Shown here piece after piece: positions 1-8,698 of a stretch of 64,000 bases of DNA. A program made the position numbers and the translations under genes. Under the pieces are notes generated by a model that was given only the letters and a program-made list of their open reading frames with translations, made no database searches and was not told the DNA's origin. Source of the DNA: CAKZNE01 sp963976435. Its GTDB lineage: Bacteria; Bacteroidota; Bacteroidia; Flavobacteriales; Schleiferiaceae. The stretch lies in contig CAXBKQ010000010.1 of NCBI GenBank assembly GCA_963976435.1, positions 1-64,000 on the forward strand, written 5' to 3'. Position 1 is the stretch's first letter, and every line of letters starts with the position of its first letter.

Positions 1-2
1 GC

Positions 3-80
3 TGGTACCGAAATTATACGGCCGCCAATATTTTAATTGAACACCTTGAAAAACTGAATCTACAATATCCAAATAATTAA
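3..80 (+). CDS. C-terminal fragment, possibly polyphosphate kinase 2 (PPK2)
   Basis: An open frame enters from the left edge and ends at TAA 78-80, giving 25 residues beginning WYRNYTAANILIEHL and ending with a YPNN tail. The WYRN, short helix, then L-x-YP pattern resembles the end of PPK2-family polyphosphate:nucleotide phosphotransferases, which transfer phosphate between polyphosphate and nucleotides. The call rests on a very short tail from memory of the family and could be wrong. It is followed 11 bp later by the copper ATPase on the same strand, so the two may be co-transcribed. Confidence 0.4.
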   Translation, partial: WYRNYTAANILIEHLEKLNLQYPNN

Positions 81-91
81 ACACGGAAAGC

Positions 92-2173
92 ATGGAAAAT
101 CATAAAGAGCATAATCACGAAGGACATAAAAAAGGAGAAGACCATAAAGGACATGAACATTCTCATCATAGTGGTCATGAGGGTCATAACCCCGGCCATG
201 GGGAAATGGGCCACGACCATCACAAAATGATGATTGAGGATTTTAAAAAGCGATTTTGGGTTTCCCTGATCCTGTCCATCCCTATCCTCGTTTTTTCACC
301 CATGATACAAGGTTTCTTTGGTTATCAATGGTTGTTGCCAGGGAATGCCTTTATCATTTTTGGTCTTTCCAGTATCGTCTATTTCTGGGGTGGATGGCCT
401 TTTCTCAAAGGATTTTATACCGAACTGAAAGCTAAAGGGCCGGGCATGATGACCCTTATTGCCATGGCCATAAGTGTAGCCTATTTCTACAGCTCAGCCA
501 CCGTCTTCGGGTTAGATGGCGAAGACTTCTTTTGGGAGCTGGCTACCTTGATAGTTATTATGCTCCTGGGGCATTGGGTAGAAATGAAATCAGTGCTGGG
601 AGCTTCCAAAGCCTTGCAATTGTTAGTAAGCATGATGCCTGCTGAAGCACACCGCGTTAGGGGGGATAATGTTGAGGATGTAAAGCTGGAAGATCTTCAG
701 AAGGATGATGTCATTTTGATCAAGCCCGGTGAAAAGGTGCCGGCAGACGGTATCATTGTAGAAGGCGAAAGCTATCTCAACGAATCTATGCTTACCGGGG
801 AGTCAAAACCCGTGAAAAAGGGAAAAGATCAAAAGATTATTGGTGGGTCGATTAATGGAAATGGATCGCTTAAGGCCAGGGTAGAGCACACGGGCAAGGA
901 CAGTTACCTGAACAAGGTGATTACGATGGTAGAAGAAGCACAAAAGTCCAAATCCAAAATGCAAAACCTTTCAGATCGTGCGGCTAAATGGCTCACCTAT
1001 ATTGCGCTGGCAGTTGGCTTTGGAACTTTGGCCACATGGATAGTACTCGGTTTCCCCTTTGTATTTGCCCTGGAAAGAATGGTAACGGTGATGGTTATAG
1101 CCTGTCCACATGCTTTGGGTCTGGCAATCCCGCTGGTGGTGGCCATCTCTACGGCCATCTCCGCACAAAATGGCCTGCTTATTCGAAACCGAACCGCTTT
1201 TGAGGAATCACGAAAAATATCAGCCCTGGTATTTGATAAAACCGGCACATTGACAAAGGGTGATTTTGGTGTAACCAGGATAGAAACAGTAGATCAAGGG
1301 TTTGATGCAGACGAATTATTGAGACTGGCAAGTGGCCTGGAGCAAAGCTCTGAACACCCCATTGCGGTGGGTATCATAAAAAAAGTAAAAGAGCAAAAGA
1401 TTAATATTCCTAAACCAGAAAACTTCAATGCCATCACCGGCAAAGGTGTAGAAGCCAAAGTAGAGGGTAAAGATGTGAAAGTGGTGAGCCCGGGATATTT
1501 GAAAGACGAAAATATCTCCATTCCTGAAAATGCTTATAGCAGTGCTGCTGAGACCGTAGTTTTTATTCTCGTTGACAATAAACTGGCCGGTTACATCGCG
1601 TTGGCCGATGAGATAAGACCTGAAAGTGCAGAAGCAATTAAGGTATTTAAAAACAACAATATAAAAGTGATGATGGCCACTGGCGATAATGAAACAGTCG
1701 CTAAGGCAGTGAGTGAAGAATTAGGACTGGACGGTTATTACTCAGAAGTACTGCCACACCAAAAGGTAGAAATCGTAAAAGAACTGCAATCAAAAGGTGA
1801 ATTTGTAGCCATGACAGGTGATGGTGTAAATGATGCCCCCGCCCTGGCACAGGCAGATGTGGGAATTGCCGTGGGCTCAGGTACTGATGTAGCAGCAGAA
1901 ACGGCAGATATTATCTTGGTGAACAGCAATCCGCAAGACATTGCGAACCTGATTTTATTCGGTAAGGCCACTTACAACAAGATGATCCAAAATCTGGTTT
2001 GGGCTACCGGCTACAATGCTTTTGCTATCCCATTGGCAGCAGGAGTTCTGTATTCAACAGGATTTGTATTGGGGCCTGCTGTAGGGGCTGTTTTCATGAG
2101 CTTAAGTACCATTATCGTAGCAATCAACGCACAGTTGCTGAAAGGGAAGATGCGAAAATCAAAAGGAGTATGA
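92..2173 (+). CDS. copB: CopB-type copper-exporting P-type ATPase (P1B-3)
   Basis: Inner-membrane pump of 693 residues that uses ATP to move copper out of the cytoplasm. The first 47 residues are a His-rich (Gly/Glu/Lys) metal-binding tail with no CxxC heavy-metal domain, which is typical of the CopB branch. The membrane metal site is CPH at 338-340 rather than CPC, the P1B-3 signature. Actuator TGES is at 235-238, the phosphorylated Asp is D382 in DKTGT, the SEHP motif is at 420-423, and TGDGVND is at 575-581. TM7 carries YNAFAIP (641-647) and TM8 carries a MSLST...NA motif. The family is known for Cu(I)/Cu(II) resistance. The stop codon overlaps the next start (ATGA), so the small membrane gene downstream is translationally coupled. 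It is cargo of the integrated element. Confidence 0.95.
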   Translation: MENHKEHNHEGHKKGEDHKGHEHSHHSGHEGHNPGHGEMGHDHHKMMIEDFKKRFWVSLILSIPILVFSPMIQGFFGYQWLLPGNAFIIFGLSSIVYFWGGWPFLKGFYTELKAKGPGMMTLIAMAISVAYFYSSATVFGLDGEDFFWELATLIVIMLLGHWVEMKSVLGASKALQLLVSMMPAEAHRVRGDNVEDVKLEDLQKDDVILIKPGEKVPADGIIVEGESYLNESMLTGESKPVKKGKDQKIIGGSINGNGSLKARVEHTGKDSYLNKVITMVEEAQKSKSKMQNLSDRAAKWLTYIALAVGFGTLATWIVLGFPFVFALERMVTVMVIACPHALGLAIPLVVAISTAISAQNGLLIRNRTAFEESRKISALVFDKTGTLTKGDFGVTRIETVDQGFDADELLRLASGLEQSSEHPIAVGIIKKVKEQKINIPKPENFNAITGKGVEAKVEGKDVKVVSPGYLKDENISIPENAYSSAAETVVFILVDNKLAGYIALADEIRPESAEAIKVFKNNNIKVMMATGDNETVAKAVSEELGLDGYYSEVLPHQKVEIVKELQSKGEFVAMTGDGVNDAPALAQADVGIAVGSGTDVAAETADIILVNSNPQDIANLILFGKATYNKMIQNLVWATGYNAFAIPLAAGVLYSTGFVLGPAVGAVFMSLSTIIVAINAQLLKGKMRKSKGV

Positions 2174-2691
2174 ATTTTAATCTGGATTTGTTTGTAACTC
2201 CTATCATTGCCCTTTCCCTTGTGCTGTGGGGGTATATCTATTTCAGTAAGCTGGTAAAGAACCGAAACCGGTTTCACAAAACCCTCTGGGCAATAGCCCT
2301 GCTGGCGTTCGGGCTAAACTGGATATGGGAAGTGGCACAGGGGCCACTCTACGAAGGTTTTGTATTTGACCTTGAACACATTAGTTTTTGTGGCCTTGCC
2401 TCTATTGCAGATATGTTTATGGTGATTCTACTGTGGTTTGGATTCGCCCTTATTTACAAGGATATTTATTGGATAGGGCAAATGAAAGGGAGGCGCGTTT
2501 TCTGGCTCATTCTGGCAGGAGGTATCGGAGCCATACTGGCCGAAATGCGCCATACCGCTGCCGGAAACTGGAGCTACGCCCAGGATATGCCATTAATCCC
2601 CTGGGTTGAGGTCGGCTTGTCGCCAGTGCTCCAATTCAGTTTCTTACCTACTATAATTTTCTTTTTTACTAAGAGGATTGTAAATAGGTGA
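2170..2691 (+). CDS. Small integral membrane protein next to CopB
   Basis: A 173-residue protein of unknown function. The start chosen is ATG 2170, which overlaps the CopB stop by 4 bp and has AGGAG a few bases upstream; the frame is open further upstream, but that part runs inside copB in another frame. Five hydrophobic segments are visible, at about 7-27, 38-55, 77-98, 110-125 and 148-166. Notable are a Trp-rich stretch (NWIWEVAQGPLYEG) and EMRH after TM4. The tight coupling to copB suggests a role in metal handling, but that is inference from context only. I do not recognise a named family. Confidence 0.8.
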   Translation: MNFNLDLFVTPIIALSLVLWGYIYFSKLVKNRNRFHKTLWAIALLAFGLNWIWEVAQGPLYEGFVFDLEHISFCGLASIADMFMVILLWFGFALIYKDIYWIGQMKGRRVFWLILAGGIGAILAEMRHTAAGNWSYAQDMPLIPWVEVGLSPVLQFSFLPTIIFFFTKRIVNR

Positions 2692-2697
2692 ATGAGG

Positions 2698-2820
2698 CTA
2701 AAGACATTTCTCTTTAGCTAAAAGAAAGGCACCTTTGATTAAGTAGATCATCATTTCAAAAGCGATAAGGTGCCAGAGTTTGGGGAGAATAATTTGTGGT
2801 TTTAGTAAACAAATAATGAT
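2698..2820. other. Intergenic gap with 8-bp inverted repeat
   Basis: This gap separates the copper genes from the 699-residue gene. It contains GGCACCTT at 2728-2735 and its exact inverse AAGGTGCC at 2767-2774, separated by 31 nt. The loop is long for an intrinsic terminator and no T-run follows, so it may instead be an operator-type site or chance. Confidence 0.3.
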
Positions 2821-4920
2821 ATGAAGCGTCACTTTGCAATATTTAATTCAGACCAAGTTTCTAAAGATGGAACTCAATTCTCAATTGCTGCTCTTGAAGA
2901 CGGAGTTTGGCAGTCTTCCATTTATGGTATTCCATCCAACATGTCACATGATTTGCACAAACCTACTGGCTGGGCTTACGCAAAGGGGCTTTACTTTGAT
3001 TTTCAGAAAACCCTGACCGTTGGGTATTTCTTAATCGGTGAAAGTGACGCTGATTTCGAAAATATCAATAATGCCAGAAGGTCGTTTTTCTTAAACATGC
3101 TGACAAAATCGATAGAACCACACCAAAAAGATTTTATCGAAGAGCTGGATGAAACGTTTGATGAGTCAAACGGAAAGTTTTTCTACAACAACTTAGTTCT
3201 TTACAATCAGAGTGATGTACTTTTTAAATTTTATCCGAAATTGGCTCAACAAGTAGAGAATGACAAGGACAACCTAATAGATATTGAAGTTCTGTTAGCT
3301 GATTTTGAATACCTGGGATATGGTATTTTCAAAGATAGATCTTCAAATAAAACAGTTTTAGCTCATCCATATTTTCGGAAGTCCTTATCTCACTACAACA
3401 ATTTTCATTCAATGTTTCTGGATGAATTGGTGAGATTAAGTGAAGAAGAAGGCTTAAAAGCCAAGATCAAGCTTGATCCCGATTTTATTGGGTTTAGTCC
3501 GTCTTTTCTCCAATCGTTTGAATTTGAATATTGGTGGGGACCGAAGTATGACGATAATATTTCATCCATTCAGCCGGGGTTAACAGTTCATAAGAGTGAT
3601 GAATTTGAAAGACTTTACTACAATATTGACCGAACAGAGTTCTTTTGGAAGGCAAATAACGAATTGCACGAGTTTGAATTAGAAGAAGTTAAAGATGAAC
3701 CCGCACCTACACTAAACGACACTTATGCTTGTAGATACATTCACTCCATTTATAATAAGGATAAAAAGGAGTTCCAACATTTTGACGGAGCAATTAGAGC
3801 CTACTCAACCGACCTTATGATTGAGCGGTTAGATTCCAAAATGACCGAATTTGGTCGAAGAAGTAATTATACAAAGTTATTCAGGGTAGACCGTAAACTT
3901 TCTTTAGATCGATGGAAGTCCCTTGTTACCAATTATCTGCAAGGAAACCCACAAATTTACGAGTACTTTAACCTTCCAAAGCCTGCAGTTAAACAAATTC
4001 CGAATCATGAGGAAGAAAAAAACCCGTTAGAGAAATACATTCCTTACTCCATAAGTAAAGATGATGGGATACGAATGCTCGTGAGCTATCATGCCCAAAA
4101 AGATCATGGTGACAGAACCCGATATGTGTCAATACCAGATGTAATCCATTTAGAGGATGGTCAGCACGATGCGATCGAGTATTTCACCATTGAAGTAAAA
4201 AAAGCGCTCAACCGTATTGGAGAAGACCTTGAGATGCCGAATCGTTGTAAATATATGTGCCCTGAGGACTACTATATTAACATTCCATGTATCTACCACT
4301 CATCAAGTAATACACAACAACTGGTAAATAAAACGGCTGAGGCTCTTAAAATGGTAGTTGAGTCCTTGTTCAAAAAGAATAATGAGGAGGTACTATCATT
4401 CACTTTTGCCTGGAACGTTGAAGACAAGGAGTTAAGAATAAGCATAGTCGGTCATGTATCAGATTTAAATAACTGGTTTAGCCACTGCGGAATTATTCCG
4501 ACCGAAAGAGAAGCCTTTAAAACGTGGCTAAAACAACAGCAAGAATTTTGCTCGAAGAATGGCATGGCAACTTCCACTCCGGTCCTGTCCGAAGTAATCC
4601 AGAGTGATGGGGTCTTGTATTTTAAGAGAAGAGTAACTCAACTCGATGTTGACATGGAGATCATTAATGGGAAAAAATTGAAATTTGAAGTACAGGCGGA
4701 CGAATCTAAAAATGACCTTATTGAAAGCCTTTCTAACAAACAAATCTTCATTGCACCCTCTATGATTATCGAAGAAATGATCTGCTCGAAAGCAGGCCGG
4801 AACTATTTTGAGAGCCCTTATTCGATTGTCTTAGATGACGGAGTTGGTCAGTACATGAAAAAGTTCAAACCTGCTACTTTTCACTGGACAGATAAGCCAC
4901 GGCCAATTAACTTTCAGTAG
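2821..4920 (+). CDS. Unrecognised 699-residue protein, partner of DUF4238 gene
   Basis: I cannot assign a function. The protein has no signal peptide or membrane segment and is rich in acidic and aromatic residues. Residues about 8-60 contain a segment (S-D-x-V-S-x-D-G-x-x-F, then SHDLHKPTGWAYAKGLYFDF) that loosely recalls the HD...P-G motif of HK97-type prohead proteases; this is a weak resemblance and not an assignment. The rest is a large mixed alpha/beta region with Cys at positions such as CKYMCPEDYY (about 478-482) but no evident zinc cluster. The next gene starts 16 bp after the stop, so the two form a likely operon. The location in an integrated element next to a DUF4238 gene suggests accessory, possibly defence-related, function; that is inference. 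Confidence 0.8.
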   Translation: MKRHFAIFNSDQVSKDGTQFSIAALEDGVWQSSIYGIPSNMSHDLHKPTGWAYAKGLYFDFQKTLTVGYFLIGESDADFENINNARRSFFLNMLTKSIEPHQKDFIEELDETFDESNGKFFYNNLVLYNQSDVLFKFYPKLAQQVENDKDNLIDIEVLLADFEYLGYGIFKDRSSNKTVLAHPYFRKSLSHYNNFHSMFLDELVRLSEEEGLKAKIKLDPDFIGFSPSFLQSFEFEYWWGPKYDDNISSIQPGLTVHKSDEFERLYYNIDRTEFFWKANNELHEFELEEVKDEPAPTLNDTYACRYIHSIYNKDKKEFQHFDGAIRAYSTDLMIERLDSKMTEFGRRSNYTKLFRVDRKLSLDRWKSLVTNYLQGNPQIYEYFNLPKPAVKQIPNHEEEKNPLEKYIPYSISKDDGIRMLVSYHAQKDHGDRTRYVSIPDVIHLEDGQHDAIEYFTIEVKKALNRIGEDLEMPNRCKYMCPEDYYINIPCIYHSSSNTQQLVNKTAEALKMVVESLFKKNNEEVLSFTFAWNVEDKELRISIVGHVSDLNNWFSHCGIIPTEREAFKTWLKQQQEFCSKNGMATSTPVLSEVIQSDGVLYFKRRVTQLDVDMEIINGKKLKFEVQADESKNDLIESLSNKQIFIAPSMIIEEMICSKAGRNYFESPYSIVLDDGVGQYMKKFKPATFHWTDKPRPINFQ

Positions 4921-4936
4921 ATCACAAGAACTTATA

Positions 4937-5974
4937 ATGCCAAAAAAGAAACGACATCATTACATCCCAAAATTCTACCTAAAAAGGTTTTCTACCAACA
5001 ATGAAGGCAAGCACTTAGGGTTATACAATCATACCAATGGAATATTCGTACAGAAAGCCCCTTTGAAACAACAAGCATATGAGAATTTCCTGTATGGAGA
5101 AGATCCTGAAATAGAGGATGCACTGGCTGTAATGGAAGATACGGTGGCCAAACTTTTCTACTACTGGACGGAAGATAAATTACTCATTCCACCACCTCCT
5201 GAAACTAACGGTTTTAAGCTGTTAAAGCAGTTTATTCTGTTCCAGTCTTTCAGGACTCCAAAGTCAGGAGATAACATAATGGAATCGCTCAATCACAATC
5301 TAAAAGCTGTTGCAAAGGAGATTGAACCTGAACTATGGAAACATTTAGAAAAAGGTGGGAGGTTAGTTCATGAAAACCCCGTTTTACTCATGCTCCTTAA
5401 CTCCATCAAGCATCAAAAACTTTTGGATTTTCTGGACTGAAGTTTTTTGGTTAACCTATCCCCATTACCCTTCATCTCTTCAGATGCACCCGTAGTTTAT
5501 TACAATCAACTGATGGAGCAAACAGGGAATTATATAGGTGCTACCGGACTTGTAGCAAAGGGCCTTCAAATCTTTTATCCCATTCATCCCAGGTTAATGA
5601 TATGCCTATATGATTCAAAAGTTTATGGTTTTGGTGATGGTTGTGAGAACTGCTGTTCAACAGAATCAATTGAAGAAATACACCAATTGAATGGTCTTCA
5701 ACTAATCAATAGTAAATCGCAAGTCTTTTTTGACGAATCTATATCGAAAGAATATGTTACGGAACTCAGTAATCACTTTCTTGAATACAGAAAGACTGCC
5801 AAAAACATCAATAAGGTTATCAGACAGGAGGCTCGAAAGTTCCTGTTCATGAGTTCAGAAGATCCTCATATTAACCTGCAATTAGACTTTTTTACTCTGA
5901 AAGTGAACCCCAAAAGTTTTGAAGGAGAATTTGCTCCAGCAAGGCATTCTTCTCTAAAGCATACCAAAGATTAG
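4937..5974 (+). pseudogene. DUF4238 protein gene interrupted by an in-frame TGA
   Basis: The frame starting at ATG 4937 begins KKKRHHYIPKFYLKRF, the hallmark HHYxPxxYLrrF start of DUF4238 proteins. It stops at TGA 5438-5440 after 167 residues. The same reading frame continues immediately as SFLVNLSPLPFISSDAPVVYYN, which matches the conserved F-I-[ST]-S-D-x-P-V-V motif of the same family, and runs open to TAG/TTAG at 5974. The whole frame would be 345 residues, normal for DUF4238. A TGG-to-TGA change (Trp to stop) is the simplest explanation. The second half could only start at TTG 5447 and would be a fragment. The function of DUF4238 is unknown to me. It is co-directional with the upstream 699-residue gene. 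Confidence 0.85.
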
Positions 5975-6282
5975 GGAGGTTCTCAAAATTGGATCAATCC
6001 CAAGATTTCCAATAAATGCAAACTTATAAACACGTCATATAATCTTATCTTCCAATTCGGCTAACATCCATGTGCCTCCAGCAGGTTCCGTCTCCGCGCA
6101 GCAAGAGTAGCGCCTTCTGTTCATTCCGCTAAAGCTTCATGGAGGTCTGTCCCGATCGCTTTCGGGATCAGTTGCCAAACTTGCTTAACCAGCCGCTCAA
6201 AACGCAGGAAGAAATGAAATCGGCAATGGAGAATTTGGCGCCATCTTAAACATCTCCATCATTTTTGCCAAAGGCTCGGAGT
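5975..6282. other. Non-coding gap with short gene-like remnant and hairpin
   Basis: About 300 bp without a convincing gene. A 36-codon frame (ATG 6140, ending TAA at about 6250; LPNLLNQPLKTQEEMKSAM) reads like the tail of a protein with an in-frame stop just upstream, so it may be a relic. A hairpin TCCCGA-n6-TCGGGA (6150-6155 / 6162-6167) lies inside it. Convergent transcription from both sides ends here. Confidence 0.4.
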
Positions 6283-6546
6283 TCAAGTCGATTCTGTAAC
6301 ATTTTGCTTGTTTCGGAGTTCCGTTCGCTTCAAATGATATTGCTGGTGTGAAATTTCACAACTGCTGCCTTTGGCAAAAACTTCTTGAAAGCTCTTGTAC
6401 TCGGCTGCATCTATATCGTACTTTTCTTCTCCATGGGCGGTGGTGAACAGCAAGCCGGCAACAGTACCGGATGTTCTGCCATTGTGCTCCAGTTTGTAAA
6501 CAGCATCTCCGTGGCGGTTTTCGGCATACAAAGTTTTGTACTTCAT
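6283..6546 (-). CDS. Hypothetical protein, 87 aa, element-borne
   Basis: An unrecognised small soluble protein with mixed charged composition, no membrane segment and no signal peptide. It starts MKYKTLYAENRHGDAVYKL and ends in a basic stretch. It lies 15 bp downstream of the DnaC-like ATPase on the same strand, so it is likely the last gene of the replication operon running from 8179 down. The coding pattern and position support a real gene, but nothing indicates its role. Confidence 0.6.
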   Translation of the reverse strand: MKYKTLYAENRHGDAVYKLEHNGRTSGTVAGLLFTTAHGEEKYDIDAAEYKSFQEVFAKGSSCEISHQQYHLKRTELRNKQNVTEST

Positions 6547-6561
6547 GGTATTTGGATTTGG

Positions 6562-7227
6562 TTAAACTCTTTTGTCGTTGCTATCGAGGGTGAGCAAGTT
6601 GAATGATTCTCTAAGACGGGACCTCAAGCGATTGCCATAAGCAGCCTCCAGTTCCGAAGCGTTGAGATTGGTGGTACAATGGGTTTTGATACGGTGATCG
6701 GCAAACTTTTCGTAGCGGGAAAGAAGGATTTCGCCCATTACGTTCGTGTCGTTTCCATAGTATTTCAGGGATTGCTCGGTACCCAGATCATCAAAGCAGA
6801 TGGCCGAATTGCTGTTGCTGTAGGTTTCGATCAACTCGAAACCCAGCTTCATAAATGCGGTGGCCAGCTGTCGGCAAGACCGAAACTGATACCCCGGTGT
6901 TCCTGGGAAATTGCTGAAGAGCTTCATCAGGGAGGTCTTGCCAGATCCTATCGGGCCGGTAAGCAGGATACCTTTTTTCAGGTCCAGGTTCAGGCGTTGC
7001 GCCTCCTGCTTGTCCTGGATAAAATAGATGGTAAGCTTGTAAATTATCGAATGGTCAGAATTGTAAAGACGGAAATGTTTGCCAAACCTGGTCTTTCCTT
7101 CAAACTCGAGCCACTTTAGGCACAATGGCCAGGAGTAGTTTCTCAAATGGCCCTGAATCCTGAAGGGTTTCTCAGGCCCTCCAGGGAACAGCTCACCCTG
7201 CTGCAATATATCCTCAGAGTGGCTCAT
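6562..7227 (-). CDS. DnaC/IstB-like AAA+ ATPase of the element
   Basis: A 221-residue ATPase of the kind that loads a replicative helicase or helps element replication. Walker A GPIGSGKTS is at 91-99, Walker B AICFDDLGTE at about 142-151, sensor-1-like CTTNLN follows at about 185, and an arginine finger region YGNRLRSRLRE lies near the C-terminus. The length matches DnaC-like proteins of Bacteroidota mobile elements. Its start overlaps the end of the DnaD-like gene by 14 bp, indicating translational coupling. The pairing of a DnaD-like adaptor with a DnaC-like ATPase is common in such elements. Recruitment of the host helicase is inferred. Confidence 0.85.
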   Translation of the reverse strand: MSHSEDILQQGELFPGGPEKPFRIQGHLRNYSWPLCLKWLEFEGKTRFGKHFRLYNSDHSIIYKLTIYFIQDKQEAQRLNLDLKKGILLTGPIGSGKTSLMKLFSNFPGTPGYQFRSCRQLATAFMKLGFELIETYSNSNSAICFDDLGTEQSLKYYGNDTNVMGEILLSRYEKFADHRIKTHCTTNLNASELEAAYGNRLRSRLRESFNLLTLDSNDKRV

Positions 7228-7900
7228 GGTAATTCTTGTTTTCAGAGGTTTGCAGTTGTTTGGGCTGGAGGCTTTTTCCGGAGTTTGAAAAGTTGCTGGC
7301 GTTTAATATCCAGTTCCTGGCTGCGGCATGCCAGTCCTTCATCGGGGATTTTCCGCCTACCTTCCACCCATTCGAGGTGAAATGATTAAAGAACTTCTGG
7401 GCTTCACGGCTACAGTCAATTCCTGCTGATGCCTTGAAACTGAGATTATCATTAAAATACTTTTCCACTTCCGAAAACTCGGGCGGGATCTGTTTAGAAG
7501 GTTTTTTGGTTTTACCGGTTTCTTTAGGTTTATAAGAAGCGCCCTTCTTAGGTATTTTCACTTGTTCATCAGGCGTATCATTAGCGGTACTTGCAGCAGT
7601 ATCAAATCTGATACAGCTCACAGTACTGCCGATCATGGGGTTGGTGGAAGGGCTGTAGCGGATATACCCAAACTCATCAAGGTTGCGGAGGCACTTAGAG
7701 TAAGTGTTATTGGATCCAATTTTGGAAAGTAGCTTCAGTTCAGAGCGCGATACCGATACCGGTGACCTAAAGTGGTTGAGGTTCCACATCTGGAACAAAG
7801 CCAGGTAAAGGCTGATGTGATGAGGTGAAAGACGCTGGTCTTCTGCCATCCTGGTGTAAACGGCATTCAGATGCTTGATGTAGTTTACGTCAGCAGCCAT
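7214..7900 (-). CDS. DnaD-like replication initiation/helicase-loading protein
   Basis: A 228-residue protein with an N-terminal winged-helix-like part (about 1-95; VSVSRSELKLLSKIGSNNTYSKCLRNL is the recognition-helix region). A Lys-rich linker with KPKETGKTKKPSKQ follows (about 125-145). The C-terminal part (about 150-210, ending KDWHAAARNWILN) resembles DnaD/DnaB-type domains that end in a W-x-x-A-x-x-x-W pattern. Such proteins occur on Bacteroidota mobile elements upstream of a DnaC-like ATPase, as here. It follows the broken HTH gene by 3 bp and overlaps the ATPase gene by 14 bp. The exact domain assignment is from pattern and context, not a search. Confidence 0.7.
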   Translation of the reverse strand: MAADVNYIKHLNAVYTRMAEDQRLSPHHISLYLALFQMWNLNHFRSPVSVSRSELKLLSKIGSNNTYSKCLRNLDEFGYIRYSPSTNPMIGSTVSCIRFDTAASTANDTPDEQVKIPKKGASYKPKETGKTKKPSKQIPPEFSEVEKYFNDNLSFKASAGIDCSREAQKFFNHFTSNGWKVGGKSPMKDWHAAARNWILNASNFSNSGKSLQPKQLQTSENKNYHEPL

Positions 7901-7903
7901 GGA

Positions 7904-8179
7904 TTATTGATTCCCTGAATGGTTTGCCATTAGCATTTTCTGGATATCTTCATTGTCAAAGAAGATCAGGCCACCAACTTTGGTGTAGGGCAAGGTGCCG
8001 TTGATGCGCATGTTTTGAAGCGTACCCGGTGAAATGCCCAACATTTCCCGTACCTCATAGGATTTCAGCCATTTTTTAGGGGCGGGATTGGAGTTTACAG
8101 AAAGAATCTCTTTGAACTCACTTATAAGTTCCAGTTTGAACTAATCCAGGTCTTCTTTAGTGATAATCTGTGCTGCCAT
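7904..8179 (-). pseudogene. Excisionase-like HTH gene with an in-frame TAG at codon 13
   Basis: Starting at ATG 8179 the frame reads MAAQIITKEDLD, then TAG at 8141-8143, then continues open as FKLELISEFKEIL... to TAA at 7904. The downstream part is a typical MerR/Xis-type helix-turn-helix: KKWLKSYEVREMLGISPGTL followed by a wing with LPYTKVGGLIFF. A Gln codon (CAG) at the stop position would restore the usual 91-residue protein of Bacteroidota elements. No ATG lies between the stop and the HTH; the first in-frame Met is inside the HTH. It heads the operon with the DnaD-like and DnaC-like genes. Excisionase or element-regulator function is inferred from the family. Confidence 0.8.
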
Positions 8180-8456
8180 GTTATTTTAAATTATATGGCA
8201 ACAAATGGACGCATATAGACAAAACGAAAACAGTGGCACCGGGGTTGCAGTACCTATGAACTCCCCATAAACAAAGAGGGTGCGGCACTTATAGAAAGTG
8301 GAAAAAATTGTGGGTGCAACCTATTGTCGTAAAAAAGTAGACATAAAGTGTCGTAAAATGCGGCAAATAGGACGTATTATGTCGTACTTTCATGCGGGTT
8401 TAACAAATAAGTTACCTGAGAATTAGAGAATTAGAAAATTACACACACAAAAAAAG
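8180..8456. promoter_or_regulatory. Divergent intergenic region with repeated TGTCGT boxes
   Basis: This 277-bp region lies between the divergently read HTH pseudogene and the small gene at 8457. It holds TGTCGT at 8325-8330, 8349-8354 and 8380-8385, two of them extended to GTCGTAAAA. Spacing is irregular (24 and 31 bp), so these are possible binding sites for an element regulator rather than clear iterons. No gene is seen. Confidence 0.35.
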
Positions 8457-8642
8457 ATGCATAGAGGTATGGGCCACAATACTTCTACAGATCCAAAAAA
8501 CACGCGATTAAGGGAACTCAGCGAAAATCAGGATTTCGTGTACTGGAGCGAAGAAAACGGCTTTGACACCCTTGGGGATTATTTCGGAAACAGTCTGGCC
8601 TCCCTACAAGAACGGGAGGGCTTCAATCCGAGGTTTTATTAA
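8457..8642 (+). CDS. Small hypothetical protein, possibly truncated by TAA
   Basis: A 61-residue unrecognised protein (YWSEENGFDTLGDYF is its most distinctive part), read divergently from the replication operon. After the TAA at 8640-8642 the same frame stays open for 19 more codons (ELLGLISKYNYGSYFEDYN) to TAG at 8700-8702. That stretch has protein-like composition and ends exactly where the convergent RteC-like gene ends. The gene may therefore be an 81-residue protein interrupted by a nonsense change, like two other genes of the element. Function unknown. Confidence 0.5.
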   Translation: MHRGMGHNTSTDPKNTRLRELSENQDFVYWSEENGFDTLGDYFGNSLASLQEREGFNPRFY

Positions 8643-8698
8643 GAACTGCTTGGACTCATTTCGAAGTATAATTACGGAAGCTATTTTGAAGACTACAA

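Noticed and set aside
5447..5974. Second half of the DUF4238 gene as a separate gene starting at TTG
   Set aside because: It is in the same frame as the upstream half, starts only 6 bp after its stop, and carries the second half of the same family. A nonsense mutation is simpler.
6679..7119. 146-codon frame opposite the DnaC-like gene
   Set aside because: It is antisense to a well-supported ATPase and has no family resemblance; a shadow frame in GC-richer DNA.
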